Assembly: GCF_000208745.1 (NCBI RefSeq)
Contig: NC_030851.1
Coordinates: 7,985,313 to 8,049,312, forward strand
From: Theobroma cacao
Lineage: Eukaryota; Streptophyta; Magnoliopsida; Malvales; Malvaceae
Direction of reading: 5' to 3'
DNA: 64,000 nucleotides
The notes under the pieces are model-generated. The model was not told where the DNA came from. It did not search any database and saw nothing but the letters and a program-made list of their open reading frames with translations. A program made the position numbers and the translations under genes. Of the stretch, positions 1 to 12,100 are shown piece after piece. Positions within the stretch are counted from its first letter, which is position 1; the number at the start of each line of letters is the position of its first letter.

Positions 1-42
1 AAAAAAAAAAGTTAAAAAAGAAGAAGAGAAGAGAGAATATAC

Positions 43-423
43 CTCTCCAATGTTGGGGCACTGTGCTTCCTCACAAACAGTATTGAGATTCAACCGAGAG
101 AGAGATTGTTTAACGTCATCGAACCTCTGCCCCTGAGGAGCTTTCTGCCTCAGCCACTCCGGCTTCTTTACGTTAGGATCTCTGCCCGTAAAGGGACCCA
201 TCTTTGGCATCCCACCTGGGTATGGCCCGTTTTTGGCGTCCGACTCCATCAGCTTCCCGGCCGCAGATAATGAAGTGGGTTGTGGTCTTTTGACATCAAT
301 CTTCGACGCTGAATCCGAAGATTCACACCGGATTTTCACCTGTGAATACGACCATGATGGTTTAGAAGGTTTTGGGATGGGGATTGAAGCTGAGATTGAA
401 GGTTTTGACATTGATACCGACAT
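43..423 (-). CDS. LIP1P: Lipoyl synthase, plastidial, first coding exon (3' part outside window)
   Basis: This is one 127-codon exon read right to left from ATG at 423 to a GT donor at 42/41 (codon phase 0). The first ~60 residues are Ser/Pro/Lys-rich and poorly conserved, as in a transit peptide. The rest ([13 protein letters not shown], then [20 protein letters not shown]) matches the conserved start of lipoyl synthase. Residues C117 and C122 are two of the three cysteines of the auxiliary-cluster motif CX4CX5C; the third should open the next exon. The family is a radical-SAM enzyme that inserts two sulfurs into octanoyl groups on E2/H proteins. The N-terminal region resembles the plastid isoform, which serves plastid pyruvate dehydrogenase, more than the mitochondrial one. 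Catalytic radical-SAM residues and the stop lie beyond position 1. The start has no in-frame ATG upstream before the UTR. Confidence 0.9.
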
Positions 424-1403
424 TTTCACTTTTTTTTACAACACCAAACTGGAAAATGGAAAGAGGAATAGAGTAGGGAGGTGAGCCGATGTTAATGTGT
501 TAATTGTTGAGCATCCCAGATTTTTGTTTTTCAGGAGGCCGTTGCTTTTGGGGGGCTTTGTTTTGTCCGCCTAACATAAGTTACCTTGCTTTGTTTTGTC
601 TTGTCTCCGTGGTTTCTGTTTAAGTTTGGTTCACCTTGGTAGTTGGCCTGTTGTTGTCACTGAACCCAAATGAATTAAAGAATTGTTTGCACTTTCCTCG
701 GGCCAGTGAGAAAGGAAAAACAAAGAGAATTATATCATGATCTCGTACTAATAAGAAATAAAAAAAATCTTAATATCTTTAAGTTATAAATATCAATACG
801 TGATAAATAATATCAGAACTTACCAACTCTTAATTTTCTCTATGAGATTGATGTGAGACATTAGAGATATTAAGATGGAAGAACAAAGTAAGGTCGAACC
901 AAGACAAACCCTTTCTCTAAGGGTAAAATGAGTCGATTTCTGGTTGCATAAAAGAAAATATCACGTCTTATAAGTAAAAATCTTCCTCTATCTAATAAGT
1001 ATGTCCTTTTAATTAAAAATGTAAAGTCAAAACAATTACACTAGCGGAATCATTGCATTCAGCACAAAACGCATTGATAAAATAAACCTGGCTTGCTTTA
1101 ACATACAGAATAAAATGCTACTCCTAACCAAATGACAACGTCTAAGTGCATCTCGAGCAATTTCAAGATACAAAACTATCACAGTTCTTACACAAGTTTG
1201 AAGTTCATTTGAATTGTGTAAAAATTGCTTACGACCTACCACATAAGGGATGAACTCATCAAAATTTTAGAGTTTAAATAACCCGGAACAACATTGCTAA
1301 CGAACATCAATTTTGGGTACATTTTTGGGTAGGGACCAAACTCTGGCATCCTCAAACTTTTCTTTGCACCTAAATTCATTTTAATTGCAATGGCATTATG
1401 AAA
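424..1403. other. Intergenic region between lipoyl synthase and the membrane-protein gene
   Basis: The first ~100 bases hold the 5' UTR of the lipoyl synthase gene. A T/A-rich stretch follows, and about 1,040-1,403 is probably 3' UTR of the next minus-strand gene. I see no coding signal, RNA gene or clear transposon terminus. Confidence 0.5.
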
Positions 1404-4269
1404 TCAAGCAGCATCAGATGAATGCTCACTAGAATCTTCTGAATCTGAACTGTCAACCATCTTCTCAAGTGAATCCATATCCCCAGCTTCAGAGAAAGTG
1501 TGCAGCCTAAGTTTGTCTGCATCCTCGCTGAGAAAAAGAGAGAATGATTAGGTATTTCATACAGGGTATGAGTCTTGATTTTTGTTTTGAGTATGCCATG
1601 AAAGTTGGAATAGGGAAAGCTATATGAAACATGGCATCTGCTAGTATTTCAATTTATTTCCATCATTTTAGTAAGAATCACATGTAGAATGGAAGTTAAA
1701 TGGATAAGTCTTACTCTGTAACCCCAAATATTTCCTTGACAATTAAGGAGCTATCCCTTGAACAGAACTCCGGCAACTGGTCCAAAATTTCAACAAAAGC
1801 ATAATCAATTTAATATCGTGCATAAAGAAAAAGAAATCACATGTTAACCTAGCTTTAACCATGCAAATACATTTCGAAGCCTCAAAAGAAGAGGCAAGTA
1901 AATGGTCACTCAGGATGAAAAAAAAAAGTAGATTCTAGAATTAATGGATTGGTGGAGGCTTGTAACCAGGGTATTTGACAACGAGAATGCCATGTGCTTG
2001 TTTGGTGCAAGATAATTTTTATCCATTCTCCTTAATGCATTCCATATTCATGTTTTTCTTTTCTCATATTTTGACTTTAATAATAGTAATTAGTCAAACT
2101 TCAAAACGAACATCCATATAGTAGCTCTCAGTATATAAAACAATTCATCCTTGTTCCAAATCATTTCAGAGACAATAAAACAGACACCATTATAAAGCCC
2201 ATAATACTTTGCAAATCATTCAACTGTCACAAGTAACAGCACATCTTCAAGAAAGCAGCAAAACCACTAATAGTTCACCAAAATATTTCAAAAATGTCAC
2301 TGGCTTTTACCTATGGACAATCAAGTATAATATACATCAAATATGTATATGATATATTTATTTCATTAAGAAATGCAGACAAAATCCAGCAGAAATGATG
2401 GCATTAGGAAAGAGGACCTGAAGCTGTGTGTTTAACAACATACCTCAGATAGATACAAGACCTTCCCAAAAAGGCCTTGCACAGCAAGCTTTCTCTTAAA
2501 TCCCTTTTCTGTAAATCCTGACATGTCCATGACAACTGGGCCTGAAAAGTAAAGACAATTTAGCAGCATCAGATACAAAACTCTTAACATGAATGATGAA
2601 TCATGTAAAATTTCACAGAGACTGCAATAAGGCAGATTTAAAAACAACATGAAAGCAAAGTTGACATTCTGAATCAGAATTTTCCAAAATATGTATCACC
2701 ATCAAAACCACCTATATTTTCACTCATGGTTACCAAACTTACAAAGGAAAATTACGACACATATTATCATTAGATCATCATTATATTGGGCAAAAGGCCA
2801 TGGTCCATACCAGGATCACACAAATAAGAGAAGCAGCAGTGCTGACAATTACCTTTTTCACGCACAATCCGTCTTGAGATTTCATTTAAAATTTCAGCAA
2901 CGTGGGAATCATCCAGAATAGAAACTTTCCTGAGCTGAATTAAGCTGGCAACCAAATCTGCACTCCATGGTTTCTCATTCAATGAATACCTAATGTACTT
3001 GCGTAAAATCTCCTCCATGCTAAAACCTGTCTGGATATGGATTAGCAGTTGCTATTAAAACTCAAATGGCATGCATAGTATGCAAGAAAATAACAACAAA
3101 ATGTTTGCATAAGTGTGTGTGTAAACATCTTGATCAGCATATCAATTATTTCCTAGAAGCTGCTAAAACCATACATGAGAGGTAAAACCAAGCTCAATAA
3201 AAGATTTCTAATGTAATGATTTTTTGCTAATAAAATGTTCTCCAAAAGGAAAACTCTTATGAAAAAAATGTTAAACGATTCATTGGTATGGATTTCCAGC
3301 ATAATATATGGTATGCTTGAAGATGGATCTTATTTTTTTCCCTCTTCAAAAGGAATTTTAGATCTAACATTAGGAGTCATGTCTCTGGAGATATGTGACC
3401 TGCAGGACTCACTTAAGCACTACAAGCAAGGAACTAGAGAAATTTCTATAGGAAGATTGGAACAGGTAACACCTCAGCATTTTGACGTTACCCTTCTTTA
3501 CTTCCATGCAAGACACTGTTCATATAGGTTGGCTGGATATTTGCAGAATTGGGTCTCACCTTTTGAACTAATCCCTTTAGTGCTGATTGATCTATTGCAT
3601 CACTTCCTTGCTGAAACAACTCATCTATTGATTTGCAAAGCATTGCATTTTTATTAACCTGAAAAACCATCCCCTATTAGTATAACAATTTAAGAAATAT
3701 GTAAAATCGATTTCAAATACTACATCAACCCAATTAACAAATTAAAACACAAAAAAATGTACAAATAGTATGGTCGAACTAACCAATTTCTTTCTTTTGT
3801 GCCTGGGAGAAGTGAATTTCTTAACAGTCTTGACAAAAGCAATGACAAAAGTGATACCAGCATAAGCTAAAGGAACAGCAAGAATCCAAGGCAAAGAGCT
3901 GGTCCCAACTCTGGGCCCAGGAATGGCTTGAGTGACAGAACCAGTGAACTCAACAAGGTCCAATGCCTTCTCCTGAATCCACGGCAATTCCTCCTCAACG
4001 TCCACCTCCACTTCTTCCGTGTCTTTCTCAACTACTTCTTTCTTGTTTTCTCTTTGGTTTTTTGATGGGACCGCATTTCCGCCGCTCTTCGCCGCCGCAG
4101 CGGTAATAGAACGGGATAAATTGGGTCTTCTTGGGATCAAATGAGGGATTGATAAGAACGAGGAGCGAAACGGACGGCCGGCAATTTTGGGTCGAGAGAG
4201 GAATTGGGAGGAAGAGTAAGAACAAGTGAATGAATGAGAAGTAGTAGATGAAGAAGCAAGAAACGCCAT
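1404..4269 (-). CDS. Plastid-targeted single-pass membrane protein of unknown function, six exons
   Basis: Minus-strand exons are 4269-3784, 3658-3560, 3030-2853, 2541-2444, 1776-1715 and 1527-1404. They join in frame (1047 bp, 348 residues), each with GT-AG borders. Residues 1-~60 are Ser/Thr/Arg-rich with few acidic residues, a typical chloroplast transit peptide. An acidic segment (about 75-95) follows, then one hydrophobic helix at about 126-146 (LPWILAVPLAYAGITFVIAFV region), a basic KKFTSPRHKRKK stretch, and a helical domain (MEEILRKYIRYSLNEK, VASLIQLRKVSILDD). The C-terminus is a Ser/Asp/Glu-rich tail. I recognise it as a conserved plant protein but cannot assign a function. The helical part might be read as armadillo-like; I do not see clear repeats. 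The start was chosen as the only ATG giving a transit peptide in frame. Confidence 0.85.
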
Positions 4270-4858
4270 GGAGCAAATGGAAGTTTCGTTTCAGCACACC
4301 CGCTAAATCAGAGCCAAAGCTCCACTGTCCAAAAGGGCTAATGGCCCGGCATGGGTTTTGTTTTGTTTGGATTTTTTTTTTTCTTTTATCTTTTGGATTT
4401 TTTTTTTCTTCCTTTAACTTTAACTTTCCACCGAAGTAAGCACTCGCCAATCGCCATGTCTTTTTTTTGTTAATTTTTTTGCCATAAAACTAAAGCAGTC
4501 CCTATGTTAAGTAAGCCCAGATTAATTAATGATGATAATAAATTAATAACAATTTAATTTAATTGCATGACAACAATTTCAATAAGATTAACTTTATCGT
4601 AGATTGACGATAATAATAATAGTAATGATGATAATCGAACAAAAATTTTTGAATTCATACAAAGAAAAAATGAAATATATAAAAAAAAATATCTTGTAAT
4701 AAAATTAAAATATAATCATAGCATTTTCGAACACATAATTAAAAAATTCTAACATAAATTTAAATTCTATCTAAAAAATTGATTCTTTGAGACTTTTCTT
4801 GATCTACTAGAATTGACATTATCCACTGAAAATTACTACTATTACTAGTTCTAGTACT

Positions 4859-5131
4859 TTAATTACTAATAACAATAGTTTCAAAGCATTGTAGTCCATC
4901 GAAGATTGGTGCTAGTGCCGGTGCTCTACGTCTGGACTCCCTTGTTTGTGCCATCTGCAGGCGGTTGATGAAGCCGTTCTTTTTGTCGTCGGGGACTGCC
5001 TTTGTTACCCCTGAATTACCCAACTCTGTTGCCTCGTTTTTCACCATCGAGCTCTGTGGCAGAGGCACACCAAATTCATCCCCAAAGTAATCAGGGCATA
5101 TTGCAAGGCTCAGTGAACCGAAAGCCGACAT
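4859..5131 (-). CDS. Small plant protein with C-terminal FDGL..FET motif, single exon
   Basis: A 90-residue reading frame runs from ATG at 5131 to TAA at 4859. It begins MSAFGSLSLAICPDYFGDEF and ends APIFDGLQCFETIVISN. An Arg-rich stretch (RESRRRAP) lies just before the terminal motif. I chose this ATG because its context (AACAATGTC) is strong and a TATA box at about 5263-5274 predicts transcription start near 5235, which leaves an ordinary ~100-base leader. An in-frame ATG at 5245 would add 38 residues but lies at or before that start site. I recall similar FDGL-type C-termini in small stress-inducible plant proteins, but cannot name the family. No membrane segment is seen in the short form. 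Confidence 0.65.
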   Translation of the reverse strand: MSAFGSLSLAICPDYFGDEFGVPLPQSSMVKNEATELGNSGVTKAVPDDKKNGFINRLQMAQTRESRRRAPALAPIFDGLQCFETIVISN

Positions 5132-5261
5132 TGTTTGAGTGAGCTCACAAAGGATTAGAGTTGCTGCAGCACGATTACCAGGGCGACTTCGAGAATGCAG
5201 AAGGGTCAAGAAAACTGAAAACAAAAAGCTGATTGAGTTATGCATAGAAGGCAACGCCTCC

Positions 5262-5275
5262 CTTTTATATATAGA
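5262..5275 (-). promoter_or_regulatory. TATA box of the small FDGL gene
   Basis: On the minus strand the sequence reads CTATATATAAAAGG, a strong plant TATA element. It lies about 130 bases upstream of the ATG at 5131 and supports that start. Confidence 0.7.
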
Positions 5276-5282
5276 GAGCGGA

Positions 5283-5360
5283 GAAAATCATAATCCTAAT
5301 TCTCAACGAATTAAGATGAGAGAAGAGAAAACCATAATCCTAATTCTAAACGAATTAAGA
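5283..5360. repeat. 44-bp tandem duplication in the small-gene promoter
   Basis: The block around CATAATCCTAATTCTCAACGAATTAAG (5289-5315) recurs at offset 44 (5333-5359) with one or two changes. It sits just upstream of the TATA box, so it may duplicate promoter elements. Confidence 0.75.
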
Positions 5361-5463
5361 ATTGGAAGGGCAGGCTAATTTTATTTTTATTTCTTTTCTT
5401 TTACTCCAAGCAAGAACTCGGGAATTTTACAAGCCCACTTGACAGGAGGAATAAAATTATTGA

Positions 5464-5514
5464 CCCCCCCCCCCCCCCCCCCTTTTTTTTTTTTTTTTAA
5501 AAAAAAAAACCCCC
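5464..5514. repeat. Compound homopolymer tract C19-T16-A11-C5
   Basis: Four homopolymer runs abut with no intervening base: C at 5464-5482, T at 5483-5498, A at 5499-5509, C at 5510-5514. Such a tract is prone to sequencing and assembly error. The flanking 5,380-6,141 otherwise holds the 3' flank of the MIA40-like gene and nothing else I recognise. Confidence 0.9.
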
Positions 5515-6141
5515 TAACATTATAAACTGCCTTAATAAGTCAGCTGATAAAATTTTAAAATCCAAACAAGTACAACCTTTTCAAATATTCTATGAACAAT
5601 AAATGAAGCAAAACAGTAAATAACAAAGACTACCAGGGCGATCAAATCCCAGAACACTGCTTCAATTTTCTAAATTGAAATACAATTTCACTAGCTCCAG
5701 CCTTCTGCAGCTCAAGTTCCAGAAAAATAACATTCTGAGATGACAATTCAGAACATTAATTGCTCGCACTTTGCTTACTAATGCAACCACCTTAATTTTT
5801 ATCAGCTGACAATCCCAAAGAGCAAGCCCATCACTTTCAGCACAGAAATTTATCATTAGTCTGTTTTTGCCATCCTCCAATTCACACAATGGTGTTTAGG
5901 TGTCTGTTCTTCCTTCCATTTGGTTCATTAAAAGAAAGAATACGAAAGATTGCAGCAAAAATTGTTTTTTATTTGAATAACATCATTTTGAAAAGATGTA
6001 TGCAGGCACCCAAATATGATCATCATTGATGAAAACTAAAATACTAAAATTATCTATCAGAATAGCCTATGCATATAATATTGTATTTTCCTTCTAACCA
6101 GAATTGGCAATGAAAAATGTAAAAGGAATTAAAATTTTGCC

Positions 6142-7674
6142 CTAAAGCTTTGGTTTTGGGCTCTGAGATTCCTTGAGCCATATAGGAGGATAAATTCTGT
6201 ATTCTTGGGTTGGCTCCTCTTCTTTCTTGTCTCCGTCTTTCTCTTCAAGAATGTCTTTAGGAAATGCATCAGGGTTACCTTTGATACAGTTCTGCAAGGC
6301 TATGAATGGATGCACACAATCTGAACCCTGTGAAAGAAAAATTTTTCGATATATTAGTGCCTATGCAGAAGTTCTACAAAGATAGAGCTGACAGAATGTT
6401 GAAGCATTATCCTCTTTGCCAAACAAAGCTCTGGTATGAACAATTTTTAAAAGCAAACCATTCAGCTTATAATATTTTCAAGAAGCTCCAATCATAGAAT
6501 TAACTTGTCTAAATGTGACAGCATCTATCTCCCCTACTCAACAAGTCGAGCCTACCCTTAGCCACATTACCCCATGCTCAAGGGTGGACATCATCCAGAT
6601 ATAATTGCCAAAAGGTTACAGATATAAGTTCAGAATGGTAGCAAACGCCACAGATGGTCACATACAACAAGAATTGAAAATATTGGAGTTATATTTAAAA
6701 TGGTTAAGCAGTTAGGGAAGCTCATCTGTGAACCATTTAGATTCGCAGCCAAATACATAAAACCAACCGCATGCCTTGCACTGAAGTGAAACAAAAATAG
6801 TTGTAAACCTATGCGGAGACTTCACTATCTATACAATATATTTACTCTATTCACAGCTTCAACTTGGAACATGATGTTAATAATAGGTTCATTTTATAAT
6901 TCATTTCTTTGTTTTGTAACAATTGAAGTGACATACCAGCTTTGAATTTAAGCCGACGGATACACATAGGACAGATTAGATTAATAAGAATAATGTTCAA
7001 CATGATAAAAGAAGCCAATTTTCTCTGCAATGGGCTCGAATCACTCACAATTATTAACTTATTACCTTTTCTTCAACGGTACTTTTGAGAAAACAAAGGA
7101 ACGCCTCTGTAAATTGAACCCCGCACGCTCCATTCCGCAGCTCAGCTACACAGGGGCATTCTAATGCTTTCTGTGCCTGCGCATCAAGAGACTGGAAAAA
7201 CCCCATTTAATTTTACAACATGTTAGGTGACCCCCCAAAGAAAAACAAACAGAAGAGGAACTTATAGCCTTCAAAAGTGAACCAACCTGATTCTCATCAT
7301 TGCCAAAAGCCGCAGCTTCTGTAAAGGCAAGAGACAATAGTATTGTCAAGTATTCTAGTAAAAACGGCTTAACATGGCAGGGCAAAACGAGCACAACATA
7401 AACTAAGCCAAAATCTTTTGGAACTGAGGTTTTTATTTTCCTCTTCTTTCAGACATTTTCACGAACAAACGAAACTCATGATTGGTCACGCGTCGTACAA
7501 GGAATAACAGACAATTAGTATTAGTAATAGAAATATAAATTACGGAAAAGGGAAGTAGCAACCTGCAATAAGAGAATCCATGGAAGCGAGAGAGGAGGAC
7601 TGCTGGATTCGAGCTTGATCATCAATTGCAGCTGCCACCGCTACATCGCTTTGAACTTGACCCATCTCCCCCAT
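6142..7674 (-). CDS. MIA40: MIA40-like mitochondrial intermembrane-space import and assembly protein
   Basis: Minus-strand exons 7674-7563, 7318-7287, 7191-7066 and 6327-6142 join in frame to 151 residues, all with GT-AG borders. The core holds the redox CPC pair (C60, C62) and the twin CX9C motif: C71-x9-C81 and C94-x9-C104, in the contexts LRNGACGVQFTEAFLCFLKS and DCVHPFIALQNC. These identify Mia40/CHCHD4, the oxidoreductase that captures cysteine-rich small proteins in the mitochondrial intermembrane space and is reoxidised by Erv1. As in other plants there is no N-terminal membrane anchor. Residues 1-48 are a flexible Gln/Ala/Ser-rich leader and the C-terminal ~45 residues are acidic then Pro-rich. 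The C-terminus ends PKPKL, not a typical peroxisomal tripeptide. MGQ at 7665 is an alternative start three codons in. Confidence 0.93.
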
Positions 7675-9133
7675 TTTTCATTCCCTTTCGACACTTTTAC
7701 CCAATACAAAGATCATGTCCCTTCATTGGTAGCGATCTTTTGCTTTGACTTTGACTTCACTTCAATTTTGCTTTTGGTTTTTTGTTATGGTATTTTGTTT
7801 TGTTTTTTTTTATGTTGTTTAAGAATCTATTTAATAGTTCTTATATATAAAATGAAATAAACTAGATGTTTTACAGAGCATACTATCTCATTCAAAAAAT
7901 TACATGTACAAATTAATAATTATAATAATCATAATTAAGTACAATATCTCACAAAAAATTATTAAATAGATAAATTAATATAACTGAACAAATCCAACAT
8001 AACACTAAATCAAGCTCACATTTGATAAGATTTTAATTTATATGTTTTAAATTTAAATATCATCTTTGGTATATGAATATTTTGAATTAACCAATATCTT
8101 ATAAAAAAATTGAAAGATAATCCTATTTCCAAAAAATACAATTAAGAACTCTAACATAAATTTGAATGAGATGTAACGAGCTTAAAAAAAATAATAACTT
8201 TTATCAACTGGGAACTAATTAAAAAATCTACAACATGTACTATCTCATTTTCTAAAATTCATCTCACATTATTTTTAAATGTAATTACATGTACAAGTTA
8301 ATAATTATAATTGAAATCAAGTATTGCATCTCATGTAAAAAGAATTTAAAAATACAATCACATACCTTTTCTAAGAAAGTGTGAAGATTTTTCTTGAAAT
8401 TATTCATATTATATACATAGAGAAGAATTTTGATGGAAAGAAAAATTGTGTTATTGCTGAATATCAATAAGCAATTCTTATAAGCTCATATTTTCAATCC
8501 AAATTACATATTTATTTAGTGAAGGAAAATCTTACTTATAAATTTAAGATCTATCACATCACTTAATAATGAAAGATCAGTGACGTTTTATCTTTTTCAA
8601 TTATGGGACGTGAATCGAAAAGATTTTAATTTCACTCATCACTGAGTTAACATTTTTAATAAAAAATATGTTTATTAAATTAAAAAATATTTTATTTATA
8701 AATTCAAAACCTACTTTATTTCTTAACGACGTGAAATTGATAACACAATAATAATACTAGCTGCATTGGAGGCCCACATCGGCCCAGCCTAGGTTGGATA
8801 GGGCCCAATATCCTTATCATACTTTTCATATAAAAACCTCATATTATTCGAAATTTTAATTTCAATTTAAGAATTTTCATTTAAAAGTATAAATAAAAAA
8901 AAAGGGGGACAAATTTGCAAATTAGATAAGTAGTTAACTAACTGCCACGAGAGAAAGGAGCCAAAGGAGGTGAAGGGCGCTGGAACAAGGCCGAAAGAGC
9001 ATACCAAAGAAAATGCTTCGCAATCGATCTTTCGTTTTCCTAGTTTAAAATCTTGAGAAATGCCCCATTTACTCATCAGGCTGAATTAATTTCCGATTGA
9101 CGTGATATCGGAAAGGAAAAGAGAAAAAGGAAA
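7675..9133. other. AT-rich intergenic region with a diverged direct repeat
   Basis: This separates two divergently transcribed genes. Segments at about 7,880-7,950 and 8,238-8,340 share a diverged direct repeat (tactatctcattc..., attacatgtacaaattaataattata). The pair suggests a decayed transposon, but I see no termini. A GC-richer patch near 8,765-8,810 contains GGCCCACATCGGCCCAGCC. No coding signal is present. Confidence 0.5.
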
Positions 9134-12100
9134 ATGGAGGGAATGTGGGAGAATTTCATGAGAAACAATCAGAGCACATTGAAATCCCTTTTTCAGAGGA
9201 AGAAGTCATCATCCAACGATGAAGAATCCCCGGAAAGCTCTCCGAGAACCATCCCTCAGCTCTCTCCTCTCGCCAATTCCGTCGTATCTCGCTGTTCCAA
9301 GTACTCTCTCCGCCTTTCTTTCACTAAACGTTGTTCGTTTCTGTGGAATACAATACATTTTCATTTGTTTAAATCACACCTTTTTTACTCCAAGTCAGAT
9401 AAAAAATGTTAATTAGGGCTTCAAATCCATTCAAAATGCTTAAAATGTAATACCAGTTTTAACACAATTGTTTTATAATAAAAGAAAAATCATGCATTTT
9501 GTTAACTACATGTTAATATCCAATTATGCGAAAGGATTGTTAATTTTATATCCAAACGTGCATTTTATCTACCGTTGCAGGATTCTTAAAATTCCTACTG
9601 AAGAATTACAGCATCGTTTCGACATAGAGCTTCCAGAGAGTGTTAAACAGCTTTTCACGTATGCTAGGAACTTTTTAGAGTTTTGCTCATACCAAACACT
9701 GCATAAAGTGAGTAGAAATCCAGATTATTTGAGTGACCCAGAGTTCCGTCGATTAACATATGAGATGATGCTTGCATGGGAGGCCCCCTGTGTTGAGTGT
9801 GAAGGACGAGTCAAAGTAAGAGGCTCAAGTTTTGCTTCCTATTGATCTTTGTAAGATGCATTAGTGTTGTTTGTCACACGTCTTTTGCTTATATTTTGAT
9901 TAAAGCTTTGAGTACGACGTTCTTTTTTTTTTTTTTTTGGGGGGGGTGTGTGGTGGGTTGGGATGGGATGAGATTCAATGTTTTCTGAACTTCTCTTCTG
10001 TCGCAGGAAACTTCATCCACCAGTGGGGAAGTAGAAGATGATGAAGGCGGGTCACTGTTTTATTCAAGTTCCATGAATATGGCTGTTCAGGTTCGTTTTA
10101 CTAATTTCATTTGCATAATTAGGTTGTAGACTGGAACTGCCTGGCAGTATATTGTTTGGATTTGCATTCTTCCTGGATTGGTAATTCTTCAGCCTCTTAG
10201 TTACCTGGGACGATGATTAAGTGACCACTGGTATTCAAAATTCGTTCTTTACTTTCCAACAGGTTGATGACAAGAAAACTGTTGGACAAGAGGCTTTTGC
10301 ACGAATAGCTCCTGTCTGTGCTGCTGTTGCAGATATAATAACTGTCCACAATCTTTTTGATGCATTGACAAACTCTTCAGGCCACCGGCTTCACTTTCTT
10401 GTATATGACAAATACCTCCGAAGCCTTGACAAGTATGAATGAATTGTTGTTTTCTTTCAATTTTGTGAACTTTAATGCTTTCCGTTATTTAATTGTTGTG
10501 CCAAGTCACTTGAAGTATACAATATGGGGAATGATGGACTTAACACTTACAGATCCTTGTCTTTTAATACTATTACATTGTTTACTATTTATTTGAATCA
10601 TTTTAAACTTCTAAAGAAATGGATCAGGAAAGCTAAGGTGATCAAGGTTTGAAACTTTCTTGAGTTGAGCTGTAATAACTTTTCTTTATAATTAATTACT
10701 TAGTCTCAGTGCTAATCTATTCTAAGGAAGAATGTTTAGGTTTGACACTCATGGCATCTATGATCATATTGGATAAAAGAAGAAACATGTCTGCCTATAT
10801 CTTTTCTAGTCTTGTGTTTTTGTTGGTTATTTTGACTTCTTAGTTGAAACTGGTAGGATATCTATTTATCATGGCTCTTTACCTATCCCTAGGGTTATTA
10901 AGGCCGCGAAAAATTCATTGGGATCCTCACTTTCTAATCTTCCACTTTCTGAGGTGGAGATAATTTTAGATGTTGAAGGTGCAGTTCCAACTCAACCAGT
11001 TCTGCAACATGTTGGAATCTCAGCATGGCCAGGTATGTCAATGTTTTGAAAATTGACCAGAAATTATGAAGTAAACCTTGCAGTGCATATAGATTTTAGA
11101 TTCAATATGATTTGTAAAATTTGACTAGTTGTTAAGACTGTTAACCAATTTCCCTCTTCTGAGTGGTCCTTGTATGATATCAAGCTGGGCCATATCATAT
11201 TTGTGTTAATAGAAAATGTTATCTTAATATGAATGTATCAAATGGTACTGATTTTTATCAATTGATGGATTTGCATGTCTAATATTTGGATGCATCAAGT
11301 GGTACTGGTATTTGTGTTGATAACAAGTCATTAATGTTTGTAAACATTCGCATGTATCATTTATTTGAAGTGCATGTATCATAAAAAACTAATCTATGCA
11401 AATCGATCATGCTACAAAAATAATTTTTAGATTGAGAATTTCACTGATTTCATTGATTCATATACTTCATCAAAAGCCTCTACCAACTCGTTTCAATTTG
11501 CATTATCTTTGGATTGTTTATGCGTGTTGAATTTCTATTTATGCAGGACGGCTCACTCTAACCAACTTTGCTCTGTACTTTGAGTCTTTGGGAGTTGGTG
11601 TATATGACAAAGCTGTGAGATATGATCTGGAAACAGACCTGAAGCAGGTCATAAAACCTGAATTGACTGGGCCACTGGGTGCTCGTCTATTCGATAAAGC
11701 TGTTATGTACAAATCAACTGTGTAAGTTATCTGTCAAAACAGTAATTTAGAATTATATAAGTCATATAACTTTTCTGATATTTATTTGGAATTTTAAAAT
11801 CTATTTACAGAACAGAGCCTGTCTATTTTGAGTTTCCTGAATTTAAAGGCAATTCTCGTCGGGACTATTGGTTGGATATTTCTCTGGAGATCCTGCATGC
11901 ACACAGGTTTGTGAGAAAAAACAACTTCAAAGAGACTCAGCAGTCAGAAGTACTTGCAAGGGCTATATTAGGCATCTTGCGCTATAGTGCAGTGAGAGAA
12001 GCTTTTCAGTTCTTTGCATCGCAGTATAAAACCTTACTTAGTTTTAACTTAGCTGAGAGCCTTCCTGGAGGTGATGTGATTTTGGAAACTCTTTCTAGTC

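Noticed and set aside
233..484. 83-codon plus-strand open frame
   Set aside because: It is antisense to the lipoyl synthase first exon, whose protein is clearly recognisable; the plus frame has no family resemblance.
4028..4450. 140-codon minus-strand open frame
   Set aside because: It overlaps exon 1 of the plastid membrane protein in another frame and extends through T/A-rich leader; low-complexity translation.
10615..10660. Possible extra micro-exon in the DUF639 gene (AAAGCTAAGGTGATCAAGG)
   Set aside because: Exon 4 joins exon 5 in frame without it and the resulting KVIKAAKN text matches the expected family sequence.
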